Below are positions 1-6,975 of a DNA stretch of 7,508 nucleotides, piece after piece. The DNA comes from Chloroflexota bacterium. GTDB taxonomy: Bacteria > Chloroflexota > Anaerolineae > Anaerolineales > UBA11579. Position numbers and translations under genes: made by a program. The DNA lies in assembly GCA_030610225.1 (NCBI GenBank), contig JAUWSD010000060.1, forward strand, positions 1-7,508. The letters are read 5' to 3'. The notes beneath the pieces are model-generated. The model was not told the DNA's origin, did not search any database, and was given only the letters and a program-made list of their open reading frames with translations. How positions within the stretch are numbered: the stretch's first letter is position 1; every line of letters begins with the position of its first letter.

Positions 1-438
1 GAGGAACATCCCTTCTATACCGTATTTCCTAATCTGCTAATAAAAAAGAGCAAACCTTATACCTGGTATATGCGTGTTGAAGACCTCCCGGCATTTCTTA
101 ATTTAATCAAACCCGTCCTTGAGAAAAGATTGGCTGAATCTTATCTGGTTGGATACACAGGTGAATTGAAACTCAACTTCTACACTCATGGGATCATTAT
201 CAAATTTGAAAAAGGCAGGATATCTTCGATTGAAAAAATGGATAATCCTGATGCAGATAAATACTGTGCCTCCTTCCCCAACCTGACCTTTTTGCATATC
301 CTCTTTGGATACAGAGATATAGATGAACTTACGGATTCAATGGCAGATTGCTATATTTCAAGGAAAAAGCCTGAAGCAAAAGTGCTGCTCAAGATCTTAT
401 TTCCAAAGAAGCCTTCCAATATTTGGCCGGTCGAGTAA
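1..438 (+). CDS. GNAT-family N-acetyltransferase, C-terminal part (5' end outside window)
   Basis: The reading frame is open from the first base, so the ATG at 70 is an internal methionine and this is the last 145 codons of a longer gene. The segment contains 'YMRVEDLPAFL', 'YTGELKLNFY', 'FPNLTFLHILFGYRDIDEL' and the ending 'LFPKKPSNIWPVE'. I recognise this as the SCP2-like C-terminal domain attached to GNAT acetyltransferases of roughly 400 residues that are common in Chloroflexota. In such proteins the N-terminal GNAT fold transfers an acetyl group from acetyl-CoA to an amine, and the tail probably helps form the substrate pocket or oligomer. The acetyl-CoA-binding motif would lie upstream of the window, so catalytic competence cannot be judged and the substrate is unknown. 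No signal peptide or membrane segment is visible in this part. The assignment rests on remembered family patterns, not on an alignment. Confidence 0.7.
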   Translation, partial: EEHPFYTVFPNLLIKKSKPYTWYMRVEDLPAFLNLIKPVLEKRLAESYLVGYTGELKLNFYTHGIIIKFEKGRISSIEKMDNPDADKYCASFPNLTFLHILFGYRDIDELTDSMADCYISRKKPEAKVLLKILFPKKPSNIWPVE

Positions 439-526
439 GGAAAAATGGCCTGGTTCAAATTGAAGCCAGATGAAGTAAAAGCAGAATCACCAGCGTGATC
501 AAAAATAATTTCCTCAATTAAAATCA

Positions 527-535
527 TGATACTAT
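527..535 (+). promoter_or_regulatory. Candidate extended -10 promoter for the phosphoesterase-lipid kinase operon
   Basis: The bases TGA-TACTAT form an extended -10 element (TGn followed by a hexamer differing from TATAAT at one position). No convincing -35 box lies at the usual distance, which is tolerated by extended -10 promoters. Transcription would begin about seven bases downstream, at 542-543, exactly at the ATG of the phosphoesterase. That gene also lacks a Shine-Dalgarno sequence, so a leaderless mRNA is plausible. The motif is short and the region is AT-rich, so chance is a real alternative. Confidence 0.4.
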
Positions 536-542
536 ATCAAGC

Positions 543-1103
543 ATGATCTCCATTGGCGTAATTTCGGACACCCATATCCCGGATCGCGTGAAACGTATAT
601 CCCCCCAGGCAATTGAAATATTCAAATCAAATCAGGTCGATCTGATAATCCACGCTGGTGACATTTGCAATCCGGGAACGATCCAAATACTGGAAGAAAT
701 CGCCCCGGTTGAAGCTGTAAAAGGAAATCGGGATGTACTTCTCTGGTCCAAATTACCGTTGATCAAGAAACTGAGCATTGAGCAAGTGGATATTGTGGTC
801 ACTCATGGTCATCTTGGATTTATTGGTTACTTTATTGAAAAATTCAATTACATCCTTCGGGGACCTCAAAAATTCTCACATTTTGAGAACTTAATTCTGG
901 GAAGATTTCCTGAAGCAGATTTGATAATTTACGGCCACCACCACATTCCCATAAATAAAATAATAAACGGGCAACTGCTATTCAATCCGGGTTCTTCCTG
1001 CTGCCCTAACGAAATTTACAAGAACCTAAAACCCAGTATCGGGTTAATTCATATTAACGGAAAAGAAATAAACGCTGAAATTAAATATCTGGATAGAATA
1101 TAG
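543..1103 (+). CDS. YfcE/MJ0936-like metallophosphoesterase
   Basis: This 186-residue protein is a small cytosolic calcineurin-like phosphoesterase using two metal ions to hydrolyse phosphodiesters or phosphomonoesters. The metal-ligand motifs appear in the family order: D9-x-H11 in 'ISDTHIP', D40 in 'HAGDI', N62 in 'GNRD', H88 in 'THGH', and H132/H134 in 'GHHH', followed by the typical 'NPGS' near residue 148. Between residues 92 and 125 there is a helical insert ('YFIEKFNYILRGPQKFSHF') that I believe is common in the longer members of the family. The start at 543 directly precedes the conserved first beta strand, so it is well placed, although no Shine-Dalgarno is visible. The lipid kinase gene begins 23 bases after the stop. 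All catalytic residues are present, so the protein should be active, but the natural substrate is unknown; many relatives act only on model phosphodiesters. Confidence 0.9.
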   Translation: MISIGVISDTHIPDRVKRISPQAIEIFKSNQVDLIIHAGDICNPGTIQILEEIAPVEAVKGNRDVLLWSKLPLIKKLSIEQVDIVVTHGHLGFIGYFIEKFNYILRGPQKFSHFENLILGRFPEADLIIYGHHHIPINKIINGQLLFNPGSSCCPNEIYKNLKPSIGLIHINGKEINAEIKYLDRI

Positions 1104-1126
1104 GTATCCACAATAAGGAGATCAAA

Positions 1127-2050
1127 ATGGCCAAGAGAATAAAGATGATCATTAATCCCAACGCTGATATGGGAAATGCCTGGAAATATGCCGCAGACCT
1201 TAGACATATTGTTGAAGGGCATGGCGAGACAAGCTGGGCTGGAACTGTATATCCTACCCATGCAAGTACCCTGGCTCAGCAAGCAGCTGAAGAAGGATTC
1301 GACCTTGTTGTGGCAGTTGGTGGGGATGGAACAGCGCATGAAGTCATCAATGGCTTGATGAAAGTTCCAAAGTCAAAGCGTCCAGTCTTCGGGATCGTCC
1401 CCTTTGGATCCGGTAACGATTACGCCCATAACCTCGGGATCCCTGATGATGCCAAAAAAGCTCTGCATGCAATATTAGATGGAGAAATACGAGAAGTAGA
1501 TATCGGTTCTATTGAAGATGAAAAAGGCCGTCTCGAATATTGGGATAACACCATCAATATAGGTTTTGGTGGAAATTTAACCATTTATTCACATAAAAAG
1601 CCTCTGCTGCGCGGCTTTATGATGTATTTTGTCGCTGTCCTCCAAACCATCTTCATGCGTTATGTTGTCCTTGATGTGAAGATCAAGATAGATGATAAGA
1701 AATGGGATGGGAAGACGATGATGATCTGCTTGAATAATGGTCCAAGAGAAGGTGGCGGTTTCATCACAGGCCCTAAAGCCATTATGGATGATGGGATCTT
1801 TGATTATCAAATTCTTGATAAGGTTTCCAGATTGATGATGTTCAGGATGATCCCTGAATTCATGCGTGGAACCCAGGAAAGATTCCCAATCGTCAACCCT
1901 GGAAAATTCAAAACGATGGAAATTGAATCCCAGCAGCCGTTGGTACTGCATGCAGACGGCGAAGTTTACTCTGGATTCGCCCATGACACACGCAAACTAT
2001 CAATCAAGATCCTGCCTAAAGAAATAAAGGTAATGGTTCCAAAAGAATAA
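1127..2050 (+). CDS. Diacylglycerol/lipid kinase family protein (DagK/YegS-like)
   Basis: The 307-residue product belongs to the DAGK catalytic-domain family, which phosphorylates diacylglycerol or related lipids with ATP at the inner face of the membrane. Visible motifs are the N-terminal 'NPNAD' (10-14), the nucleotide-binding 'GGDGT' (65-69) in 'AVGGDGTAHEVINGL', 'PFGSGNDYAHNLGIP' (92-106), the C-terminal-domain motif 'GGGFITGPKAIMDDGIFD' (209-226), and 'HADGE' (276-280). By analogy with Staphylococcus DgkB, D222 and E279 are candidates for the metal-linked aspartate and the catalytic acid region. Length is normal for the family. A good Shine-Dalgarno (AAGGAG at 1115-1120) sits six bases before the ATG. 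It follows the phosphoesterase by 23 bases and is followed seven bases later by the next gene, so co-transcription is likely. The lipid substrate (diacylglycerol, another glycolipid, or a sphingoid base) cannot be told from sequence; bacterial members are often annotated generically. Confidence 0.9.
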   Translation: MAKRIKMIINPNADMGNAWKYAADLRHIVEGHGETSWAGTVYPTHASTLAQQAAEEGFDLVVAVGGDGTAHEVINGLMKVPKSKRPVFGIVPFGSGNDYAHNLGIPDDAKKALHAILDGEIREVDIGSIEDEKGRLEYWDNTINIGFGGNLTIYSHKKPLLRGFMMYFVAVLQTIFMRYVVLDVKIKIDDKKWDGKTMMICLNNGPREGGGFITGPKAIMDDGIFDYQILDKVSRLMMFRMIPEFMRGTQERFPIVNPGKFKTMEIESQQPLVLHADGEVYSGFAHDTRKLSIKILPKEIKVMVPKE

Positions 2051-2057
2051 GTGGCAA

Positions 2058-3746
2058 ATGCCAAGTTTATTAGAGAGCTTACAATCAGAAGATATAGGAC
2101 AGCTATTTATTATTGCTGAATTTTGGGGGTTAAACCTGTACGCACCTGATGTCCGAACTGGGCGCAAGAATCTCACCAGCTCAATTTTAAACAAACAGCT
2201 GATCATCGAAATAATAGAAAGTTTGAAAGAATCTGAAGCTGAAGCGATCCAGCTTTTACTGGAAAACGACCTTCGGTATTCCTGGAAGCAGTTCAAAGAA
2301 TTATATGGAGATATTAGAGAGATCGGAGCAGCAAAACGCGACCGTGAAAAACTATATCTTAAACCGATCTCAAGTACTGAAAAGCTCTGGTATCTAGGAC
2401 TGATCCATAGAGCATTCTTTGATATCGAAAATAATCCTAAAGAGATGGTCTTTATCCCTGACGATCTGGCCGCATTGATTCCCAGGGATAAGAAAGAAGC
2501 AAAACCATTGCTAGTTCGCCCTGCAAAACCTGAAGAACGACAAGAAGTAATATTGGTAAATGATCATATTGTGGATGACATCTGCACTTTGTTTGCAGCC
2601 CTGCGAATAAGCTTGGATTCTATAGAATCTAAAACCTTATCCTCAATACTCTCTACAGGTCAGACTGAACTCTTATCTCTAATGCTCTCGCTCGATTACA
2701 TAAATGAAAATAATGAGGTGGATCCCCTGTTGGTTCGGGATCATCTGAAGTTGTCACGGGAAGAGGCGTTTCACAGCATCTCTACTTCATGGATTAAATC
2801 TCATAAATATAATGATCTATTACATGTGCCAGGATTGGTATTTGAAGGTGAATGGCAAAGCTACCCTTATAAATCAAGGCAGGCTGTAATTGATCATCTG
2901 AAGAATCTCCCCACAGATACCTGGTGGAATATTTCAACATTCATTTCTTCTATAAAAAGATCAGACCCAGAGTTTCTGCGCCAGAGCAATGATTATGACA
3001 ACTGGTACATCCGAAAAGAAGAAAGCGGTCAATATCTCAAGGGTTTCGAGAATTGGGACTCGATTGAGGGAGAATATCTCCATTATTTATTCACTGGTCC
3101 TCTTTACTGGTTTGGGATTGTCGATCTTGCTGGAGTGGAAAAAGGGAGTAAAGCGATCTCGTTTCGTCTCTCAAGAATGTCTGCCAATCTCTTTGCTAAC
3201 CAGGTCTATCCAACCAATGTTGTAGAAAAAGATGAGATCTATATCAACAGTAAATTGATCCTCGATATCCCAAGAAACTGCCAGCGTACTATCCGCTATC
3301 ACCTCTCCCGCTTCTGTGAATGGGAAGGAATGGTCAGAGACAACTACCGAGATCGGATCACGACAGAATCGCTGCAGCATGCCCAGGATCAAGGTCTTAA
3401 AGTTGATCAACTCCTAAAACTTCTCCAAAAACATTCTGCCAGCAGACTATCAAAGAATGTCATCAAAGCCATCAAACGCTGGGATGAACAGGGAATAGAA
3501 GCGTCCATCGGACATCATCTGATCCTGAGAGTTCACAACCCGGAGATCCTCAAGGAATTGAAGAGATCAAAAGCCGCCCGGTTTCTAGGAGACAGCCTAA
3601 GCCCCACCTCTGCAATCGTCAATCCCGGTGCCTGGAGTAAGGTCCAGAAAGCTCTTGGCGAGTTGGGGGTTCTAACAGAGATAGAACTGGAAGAGATTAA
3701 AAAGAAAAAAGGTCCGCTGTCTCCACAAGCAAGCAAAGATTCATAA
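2058..3746 (+). CDS. XPB/Ssl2 helicase-associated-domain-like protein lacking a helicase core
   Basis: This 562-residue protein resembles the large 'helicase-associated domain' proteins of Chloroflexota and Actinobacteria, related to the region found in XPB/Ssl2 helicases (the Helicase_C_3-type family). The N-terminal part ('LLESLQSEDIGQLFIIAEFWGL', 'EIGAAKRDREK', 'STEKLWYLGLIHRAFFD', 'FIPDDLAALIP') is made of winged-helix-like helical repeats. The C-terminal part runs from about residue 400: 'ILDIPRNCQRTIRYHLSRFCEWEG', 'ITTESLQHAQDQGL', 'LSKNVIKAIKRWDEQG', then 'HHLILRVHNPEILKELK' and 'SAIVNPGAWSKVQKALGELG'. I see no Walker A or DExH motif, so it is not itself a helicase. No signal peptide or membrane segment is seen; it should be cytosolic, possibly DNA-binding. 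The ATG at 2058 is the first start codon after an in-frame stop at 2031-2033. It has no strong Shine-Dalgarno and lies seven bases after the lipid kinase stop, suggesting translational coupling. The last dozen codons (after 'KKKKG') overlap an antisense cytochrome remnant and may be a replaced tail. The cellular role is unknown. Confidence 0.7.
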   Translation: MPSLLESLQSEDIGQLFIIAEFWGLNLYAPDVRTGRKNLTSSILNKQLIIEIIESLKESEAEAIQLLLENDLRYSWKQFKELYGDIREIGAAKRDREKLYLKPISSTEKLWYLGLIHRAFFDIENNPKEMVFIPDDLAALIPRDKKEAKPLLVRPAKPEERQEVILVNDHIVDDICTLFAALRISLDSIESKTLSSILSTGQTELLSLMLSLDYINENNEVDPLLVRDHLKLSREEAFHSISTSWIKSHKYNDLLHVPGLVFEGEWQSYPYKSRQAVIDHLKNLPTDTWWNISTFISSIKRSDPEFLRQSNDYDNWYIRKEESGQYLKGFENWDSIEGEYLHYLFTGPLYWFGIVDLAGVEKGSKAISFRLSRMSANLFANQVYPTNVVEKDEIYINSKLILDIPRNCQRTIRYHLSRFCEWEGMVRDNYRDRITTESLQHAQDQGLKVDQLLKLLQKHSASRLSKNVIKAIKRWDEQGIEASIGHHLILRVHNPEILKELKRSKAARFLGDSLSPTSAIVNPGAWSKVQKALGELGVLTEIELEEIKKKKGPLSPQASKDS

Positions 3747-3838
3747 GTAGACAGGTCCAAACCTCCATAAAAAACTTCAGAGCAATGGCATACTGAACAA
3801 TATTGCCCAAACATGGGGTCAACAACATTCTCATGAAT
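3710..3838 (-). pseudogene. Decayed c-type cytochrome domain fragment
   Basis: Read on the minus strand from 3838 down to 3710, this stretch encodes 'DPMFGQYCSVCH', then 'GGLDLSTYESLLACGDSGP'. CSVCH is an intact CxxCH heme-attachment motif. The spacing from a 'xPxFxxxC' lead-in, through CxxCH, to 'GGLDLSTYESLLAGGDSGP' matches the small cytochrome c domain seen in Planctomycetes and Chloroflexota proteins. Two glycines expected in that pattern read as cysteine here (after CxxCH and in 'LLAGG'). The upstream side hits a stop codon (3839-3841) only eight codons before the ATG-like methionine at 3814. On the downstream side the reading becomes plain antisense of the helicase-associated gene and loses the expected 'VVPGDP' continuation. 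There is no signal peptide, so it cannot be an exported cytochrome as it stands. I infer a gene remnant of about 43 codons. The similarity is from memory of family patterns and needs an alignment. Confidence 0.6.
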
Positions 3839-3866
3839 TTATTCTTCTATAATGAAGTATAAATTC
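3835..3866. repeat. 32-base imperfect inverted repeat (hairpin), possible terminator
   Basis: The left arm (GAATTTAT, 3835-3842) pairs perfectly with the right arm (ATAAATTC, 3859-3866). After one T-T mismatch, CTTC (3844-3847) pairs with GAAG (3854-3857), leaving the six-base loop TATAAT (3848-3853). The structure lies 88 bases after the stop of the helicase-associated gene and about 80 bases before the uvrA promoter. On the + strand it is followed by TGACCTTTT, a weak T-run starting several bases late, so it would be a poor intrinsic terminator. It could equally be a protein-binding site or a chance product of AT-rich sequence. Confidence 0.45.
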
Positions 3867-3947
3867 TGACCTTTTCAATTTATTAAGATTACTCTTTATA
3901 ATATTTGATCATCTTCATTTCAATGCAAAATACACATAAAACATATG

Positions 3948-3956
3948 TGCTATAAT
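3948..3956 (+). promoter_or_regulatory. Extended -10 promoter of uvrA
   Basis: TGC-TATAAT is a perfect -10 hexamer (3951-3956) preceded by the TGn extension (3948-3950). No good -35 box is seen 16-18 bases upstream. The predicted transcription start near 3963 gives a leader of about 22 bases before the ATG at 3985, leaving room for the GAGG Shine-Dalgarno. An 8-base palindrome, ACATATGT (3941-3948), abuts the element on its upstream side. No Bacillus-type (GAAC-N4-GTTC) or E. coli-type SOS box was found by eye, so no LexA control is claimed. Confidence 0.65.
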
Positions 3957-3974
3957 ATATTTCAATCGTTTTTT

Positions 3975-3978
3975 GAGG
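3975..3978 (+). promoter_or_regulatory. Shine-Dalgarno that fixes the uvrA start at 3985
   Basis: GAGG lies six bases before the ATG at 3985. The frame is also open to a TTG at 3973, but that start would put the Shine-Dalgarno inside the coding region and would have only a T-run immediately upstream. The ATG at 3985 also fits UvrA N-termini, which begin only a few residues before the 'VxGAxxHNLKNI' strand. Confidence 0.75.
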
Positions 3979-3984
3979 ATACAT

Positions 3985-6864
3985 ATGAGCAAAAATGTCA
4001 TTAAAGTTGTCGGTGCAAATGCACATAATCTAAAGAATATTTCCGTAGAGATCCCTCGCGATAAATTCGTCGTCATCACTGGCCTTTCAGGTTCTGGAAA
4101 ATCATCTTTAGCCTTTGACACTATTTTTGCTGAAGGTCAGCGCAGGTATGTTGAATCTTTATCGGCATATGCAAGACAATTCCTGGGACAAATGGAAAAG
4201 CCGGATGTTGAATACATTGACGGGCTCTCACCTGCAGTCTCGATCGACCAAAAAGCAACATCCCGAAACCCGCGCTCCACTGTTGGAACAGTAACCGAAA
4301 TCTATGATTATATCCGTCTGCTTTTTGCCAGAGTCGGTATCCCCCACTGCCCTATCTGTGGAAAGGAAGTCGTGCGCCAATCCGCTCAGGAAGTTGTTGA
4401 TTCTGTCCTGAAAATGGAAGACAACAAACGTTTACTAATTCTTTCACCCATCATCCGCCATAAAAAAGGCACTCATCAAAACGTGCTGGAAGAGATCGAA
4501 AAATCCGGCTTTGTACGGGTCAGGGTAGACGGAACAGTGTATACATTTGATGAAGAAGTTGAGATCGACCGCTATAAATATCACACCATCGAAGCAGTTG
4601 TTGACAGAATAGTAATGCAACACTCCCAGGACCAGGAAGAAAGCAACAACTTTATCTCCCGCCTAACAGATTCTATTGAAACAGCCCTGAAATTTAGCAG
4701 TGGGTATCTGAACATCTTTGATACAGAATCAGAAGAATTGACCTCATTCTCTGAACAGCTATCCTGTCCAGACCATGATATCAATCTCCCTGAGATCGAG
4801 CCTCGTACCTTCTCGTTTAATACTCCCCACGGTGCCTGCCCCGGCTGTCAAGGTATCGGAACAAAACTTGAGATCGATCCAAATCTTCTAATGCCAGACA
4901 AATCTCTTTCGATCAACAAAGGCGCCATCTCAGCTCAGGAATGGAGCGGCCCTCGCGATTTTGGTGGGTATTACTGGCAGATGCTGGTCGGAGCTTGTGA
5001 ATCAAATAACATTGACATGAATACCCCCATTTCAACATTCACCCCTGAACAAATGAACATCCTCCTATATGGCACAAAGGGCACTGAGGTAAAGGTCGAA
5101 TACAAGCGCAAGAATGGAAAGATATCAACCTTCTATACCGCATACGAAGGCGCAATAAACAACCTTGAGCGCAGGTTCAAAGAAACCACATCACAATATA
5201 TGCGCGACAGGATCATGGAATTCATGAATAACCGCCCCTGCCCGGACTGCAACGGGGCCCGGCTGCGCCCTGAGGTCCTCGCAGTTACAATTGACGACCT
5301 GAACATTCTTGATGTCACCAGCTGGGCTGTCATTGATACATATAAATGGGCAAAGAAACTTGGTAACAAAAAATCTCCGCTAAGAAAGAGAGACAAGATC
5401 ATTGCCAAGAGAATATTAAAAGAGCTGCAGGAAAGGCTGCAGTTCATGGTCGATGTCGGTCTGGATTATCTAACCCTCAATCGCTCCGCAGCATCTCTCT
5501 CAGGCGGTGAAGCTCAGCGAATTCGCCTGGCAACTCAGATAGGCTCCCGCCTGATGGGCGTATTGTACGTATTGGACGAACCATCGATCGGTCTGCACGC
5601 CCGAGACAACAAACGGCTATTGAATACATTGCTGGGATTGCGCGATCTGGGTAACAGCGTGCTGGTCGTTGAGCACGATGAGAACACGATCAGGTCTGCT
5701 GACTGGATCATCGATCTTGGCCCCGGAGCTGGTGAAAAAGGCGGGAAGATCGTAGCAGAAGGTACCGTTTCAGATATTCTCAAGCATAAACGATCTATAA
5801 CTGGCGCTTACTTATCCGGCAGAAAGAAAATACCTGTTCCAAAGAAACGCAGGGTTGAAAATGGCATTGAAATCGAGATCAAAGGAGCAAGACAAAACAA
5901 CCTAAAAAACCTGGATGTGAAAATTCCTCTCGGAAAATTTATCTGTATCACGGGTGTATCTGGTTCCGGTAAATCATCATTGATGAACGAGGTTCTGTAT
6001 AAATCTCTGGCCAGGAAGTTGGGTAGAGCTCGCGTCATCCCCGGAGATCATGATTCAATAGAAGGACTGGAGAATCTGGATAAGATCATAAACATTGACC
6101 AATCTCCGATCGGCCGCACCCCAAGGTCAAACCCTGCAACCTACACCAAGCTCTTCGATCAGATCAGGGATCTGTTTGCTAAATTGCCAGAAAGCAAGAT
6201 CAGAGGATATAAGCCAGGTCGCTTCTCTTTCAATGTAAAAGGTGGACGCTGCGAAGCATGTCAAGGACAGGGACAAAATCGGATCGAGATGCAGTTCCTT
6301 CCAGATGTATATGTCCCCTGTGATATTTGCGGTGGTGCTCGTTTCAATCGGGAAACATTACAAGTTAAATTCAAGGATATGAATATTGCGGACATTCTTG
6401 ATATGCCCATCGAGAAGGCATACGAGATGTTCTCTGCCTTTCCGCGCATGACCAGCAAACTGGAAACTCTGGTAAATGTAGGTCTTGGTTACATCAAGAT
6501 CGGACAGCCAGCACCGACGCTATCAGGCGGTGAAGCTCAGAGAGTAAAACTGGCAAGGGAATTATCAAAACGGGCAACAGGAAAAACCATCTATGTCCTT
6601 GATGAACCTTCAGTTGGTCTGCATGCAGCAGATGTTCACAAGCTGATCCTTGTACTTCAGAGCCTGGTTGACACGGGAAACACCGTCATCATCATTGAAC
6701 ATAATCTCGATATCATCAAGGTCGCAGACCATCTCATTGACCTCGGCCCCGAAGGTGGTGACCGCGGTGGATATATTGTTGCTCAGGGAACTCCAGAAGA
6801 AATTGCAGAAAACTCAAAGAGTTACACTGGAAAATATCTGAAAAAATTGTTTTCTTCAAATTAA
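3985..6864 (+). CDS. uvrA: Excinuclease ABC subunit A (UvrA)
   Basis: This 959-residue protein is the DNA-damage sensor of nucleotide excision repair. A UvrA dimer scans DNA in the cytoplasm, hands lesions to UvrB, and UvrC then incises. It carries the two ABC ATPase halves in order. First half: Walker A 'GLSGSGKSS' (33-41), signature 'LSGGEAQR' (505-512), Walker B 'LDEPSIGLH' (D531, E532). Second half: Walker A 'GVSGSGKSS' (657-665), signature 'LSGGEAQR' (846-853), Walker B 'LDEPSVGLH' (D873, E874). The first zinc module is C261-x2-H264 with C285-x2-C288, and the second is C756-x2-C759 with C779-x2-C782. An extra 'CPICG' (122-126) lies in the first half. Diagnostic strings include '[24 protein letters not shown]' split around residues 53-76 and 'RSNPATYT'. 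Length and all catalytic residues are normal, so it should be functional. It has its own extended -10 promoter and is not adjacent to uvrB or uvrC here. Confidence 0.98.
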   Translation: MSKNVIKVVGANAHNLKNISVEIPRDKFVVITGLSGSGKSSLAFDTIFAEGQRRYVESLSAYARQFLGQMEKPDVEYIDGLSPAVSIDQKATSRNPRSTVGTVTEIYDYIRLLFARVGIPHCPICGKEVVRQSAQEVVDSVLKMEDNKRLLILSPIIRHKKGTHQNVLEEIEKSGFVRVRVDGTVYTFDEEVEIDRYKYHTIEAVVDRIVMQHSQDQEESNNFISRLTDSIETALKFSSGYLNIFDTESEELTSFSEQLSCPDHDINLPEIEPRTFSFNTPHGACPGCQGIGTKLEIDPNLLMPDKSLSINKGAISAQEWSGPRDFGGYYWQMLVGACESNNIDMNTPISTFTPEQMNILLYGTKGTEVKVEYKRKNGKISTFYTAYEGAINNLERRFKETTSQYMRDRIMEFMNNRPCPDCNGARLRPEVLAVTIDDLNILDVTSWAVIDTYKWAKKLGNKKSPLRKRDKIIAKRILKELQERLQFMVDVGLDYLTLNRSAASLSGGEAQRIRLATQIGSRLMGVLYVLDEPSIGLHARDNKRLLNTLLGLRDLGNSVLVVEHDENTIRSADWIIDLGPGAGEKGGKIVAEGTVSDILKHKRSITGAYLSGRKKIPVPKKRRVENGIEIEIKGARQNNLKNLDVKIPLGKFICITGVSGSGKSSLMNEVLYKSLARKLGRARVIPGDHDSIEGLENLDKIINIDQSPIGRTPRSNPATYTKLFDQIRDLFAKLPESKIRGYKPGRFSFNVKGGRCEACQGQGQNRIEMQFLPDVYVPCDICGGARFNRETLQVKFKDMNIADILDMPIEKAYEMFSAFPRMTSKLETLVNVGLGYIKIGQPAPTLSGGEAQRVKLARELSKRATGKTIYVLDEPSVGLHAADVHKLILVLQSLVDTGNTVIIIEHNLDIIKVADHLIDLGPEGGDRGGYIVAQGTPEEIAENSKSYTGKYLKKLFSSN

Positions 6865-6923
6865 TTCAGCTCATTTCATAGACCGTTAGTTCTAATTTCT
6901 TTCGTTTTAATCAGGATTTGGGG

Positions 6924-6929
6924 TAAAAT
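6924..6929 (+). promoter_or_regulatory. Weak candidate -10 box for the LysM gene
   Basis: TAAAAT differs from the -10 consensus at one position and lies 46 bases before the ATG at 6976, giving a leader of about 40 bases. The sequence 17 bases upstream (TTCGTT) is a poor -35 match and there is no TGn extension. The 111-base gap after uvrA, with no clear hairpin terminator, leaves read-through from uvrA as an alternative source of transcription. Confidence 0.25.
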
Positions 6930-6975
6930 CATTTAAATCAACAGGGAAAGCGACGATCTGAAAAAGGATTTAATT

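Noticed and set aside
70..438. Independent 122-residue gene starting at the ATG at 70
   Set aside because: The frame is open to the first base of the window and the upstream codons fit the same conserved domain, so this is the tail of a longer gene.
445..498. 17-codon + strand mini-ORF (MAWFKLKPDE...) just after the acetyltransferase
   Set aside because: A purine stretch precedes the ATG, but it is very short, has no recognisable feature and no way to support coding from one sequence.
486..499. Small hairpin ATCAC-CAGC-GTGAT after the acetyltransferase gene
   Set aside because: The stem is only five pairs and no T-run follows on the + strand, so it does not qualify as a terminator.
3533..3709. 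Continuation of the minus-strand open frame beyond the cytochrome remnant
   Set aside because: Below about 3710 it is only antisense to the conserved C-terminal domain of the helicase-associated gene and shows no cytochrome-like pattern.
3753..3764. AGGT-CCAA-ACCT hairpin just after the helicase-associated gene
   Set aside because: A four-pair stem is too weak for a terminator, and the sequence is better explained as part of the cytochrome remnant.
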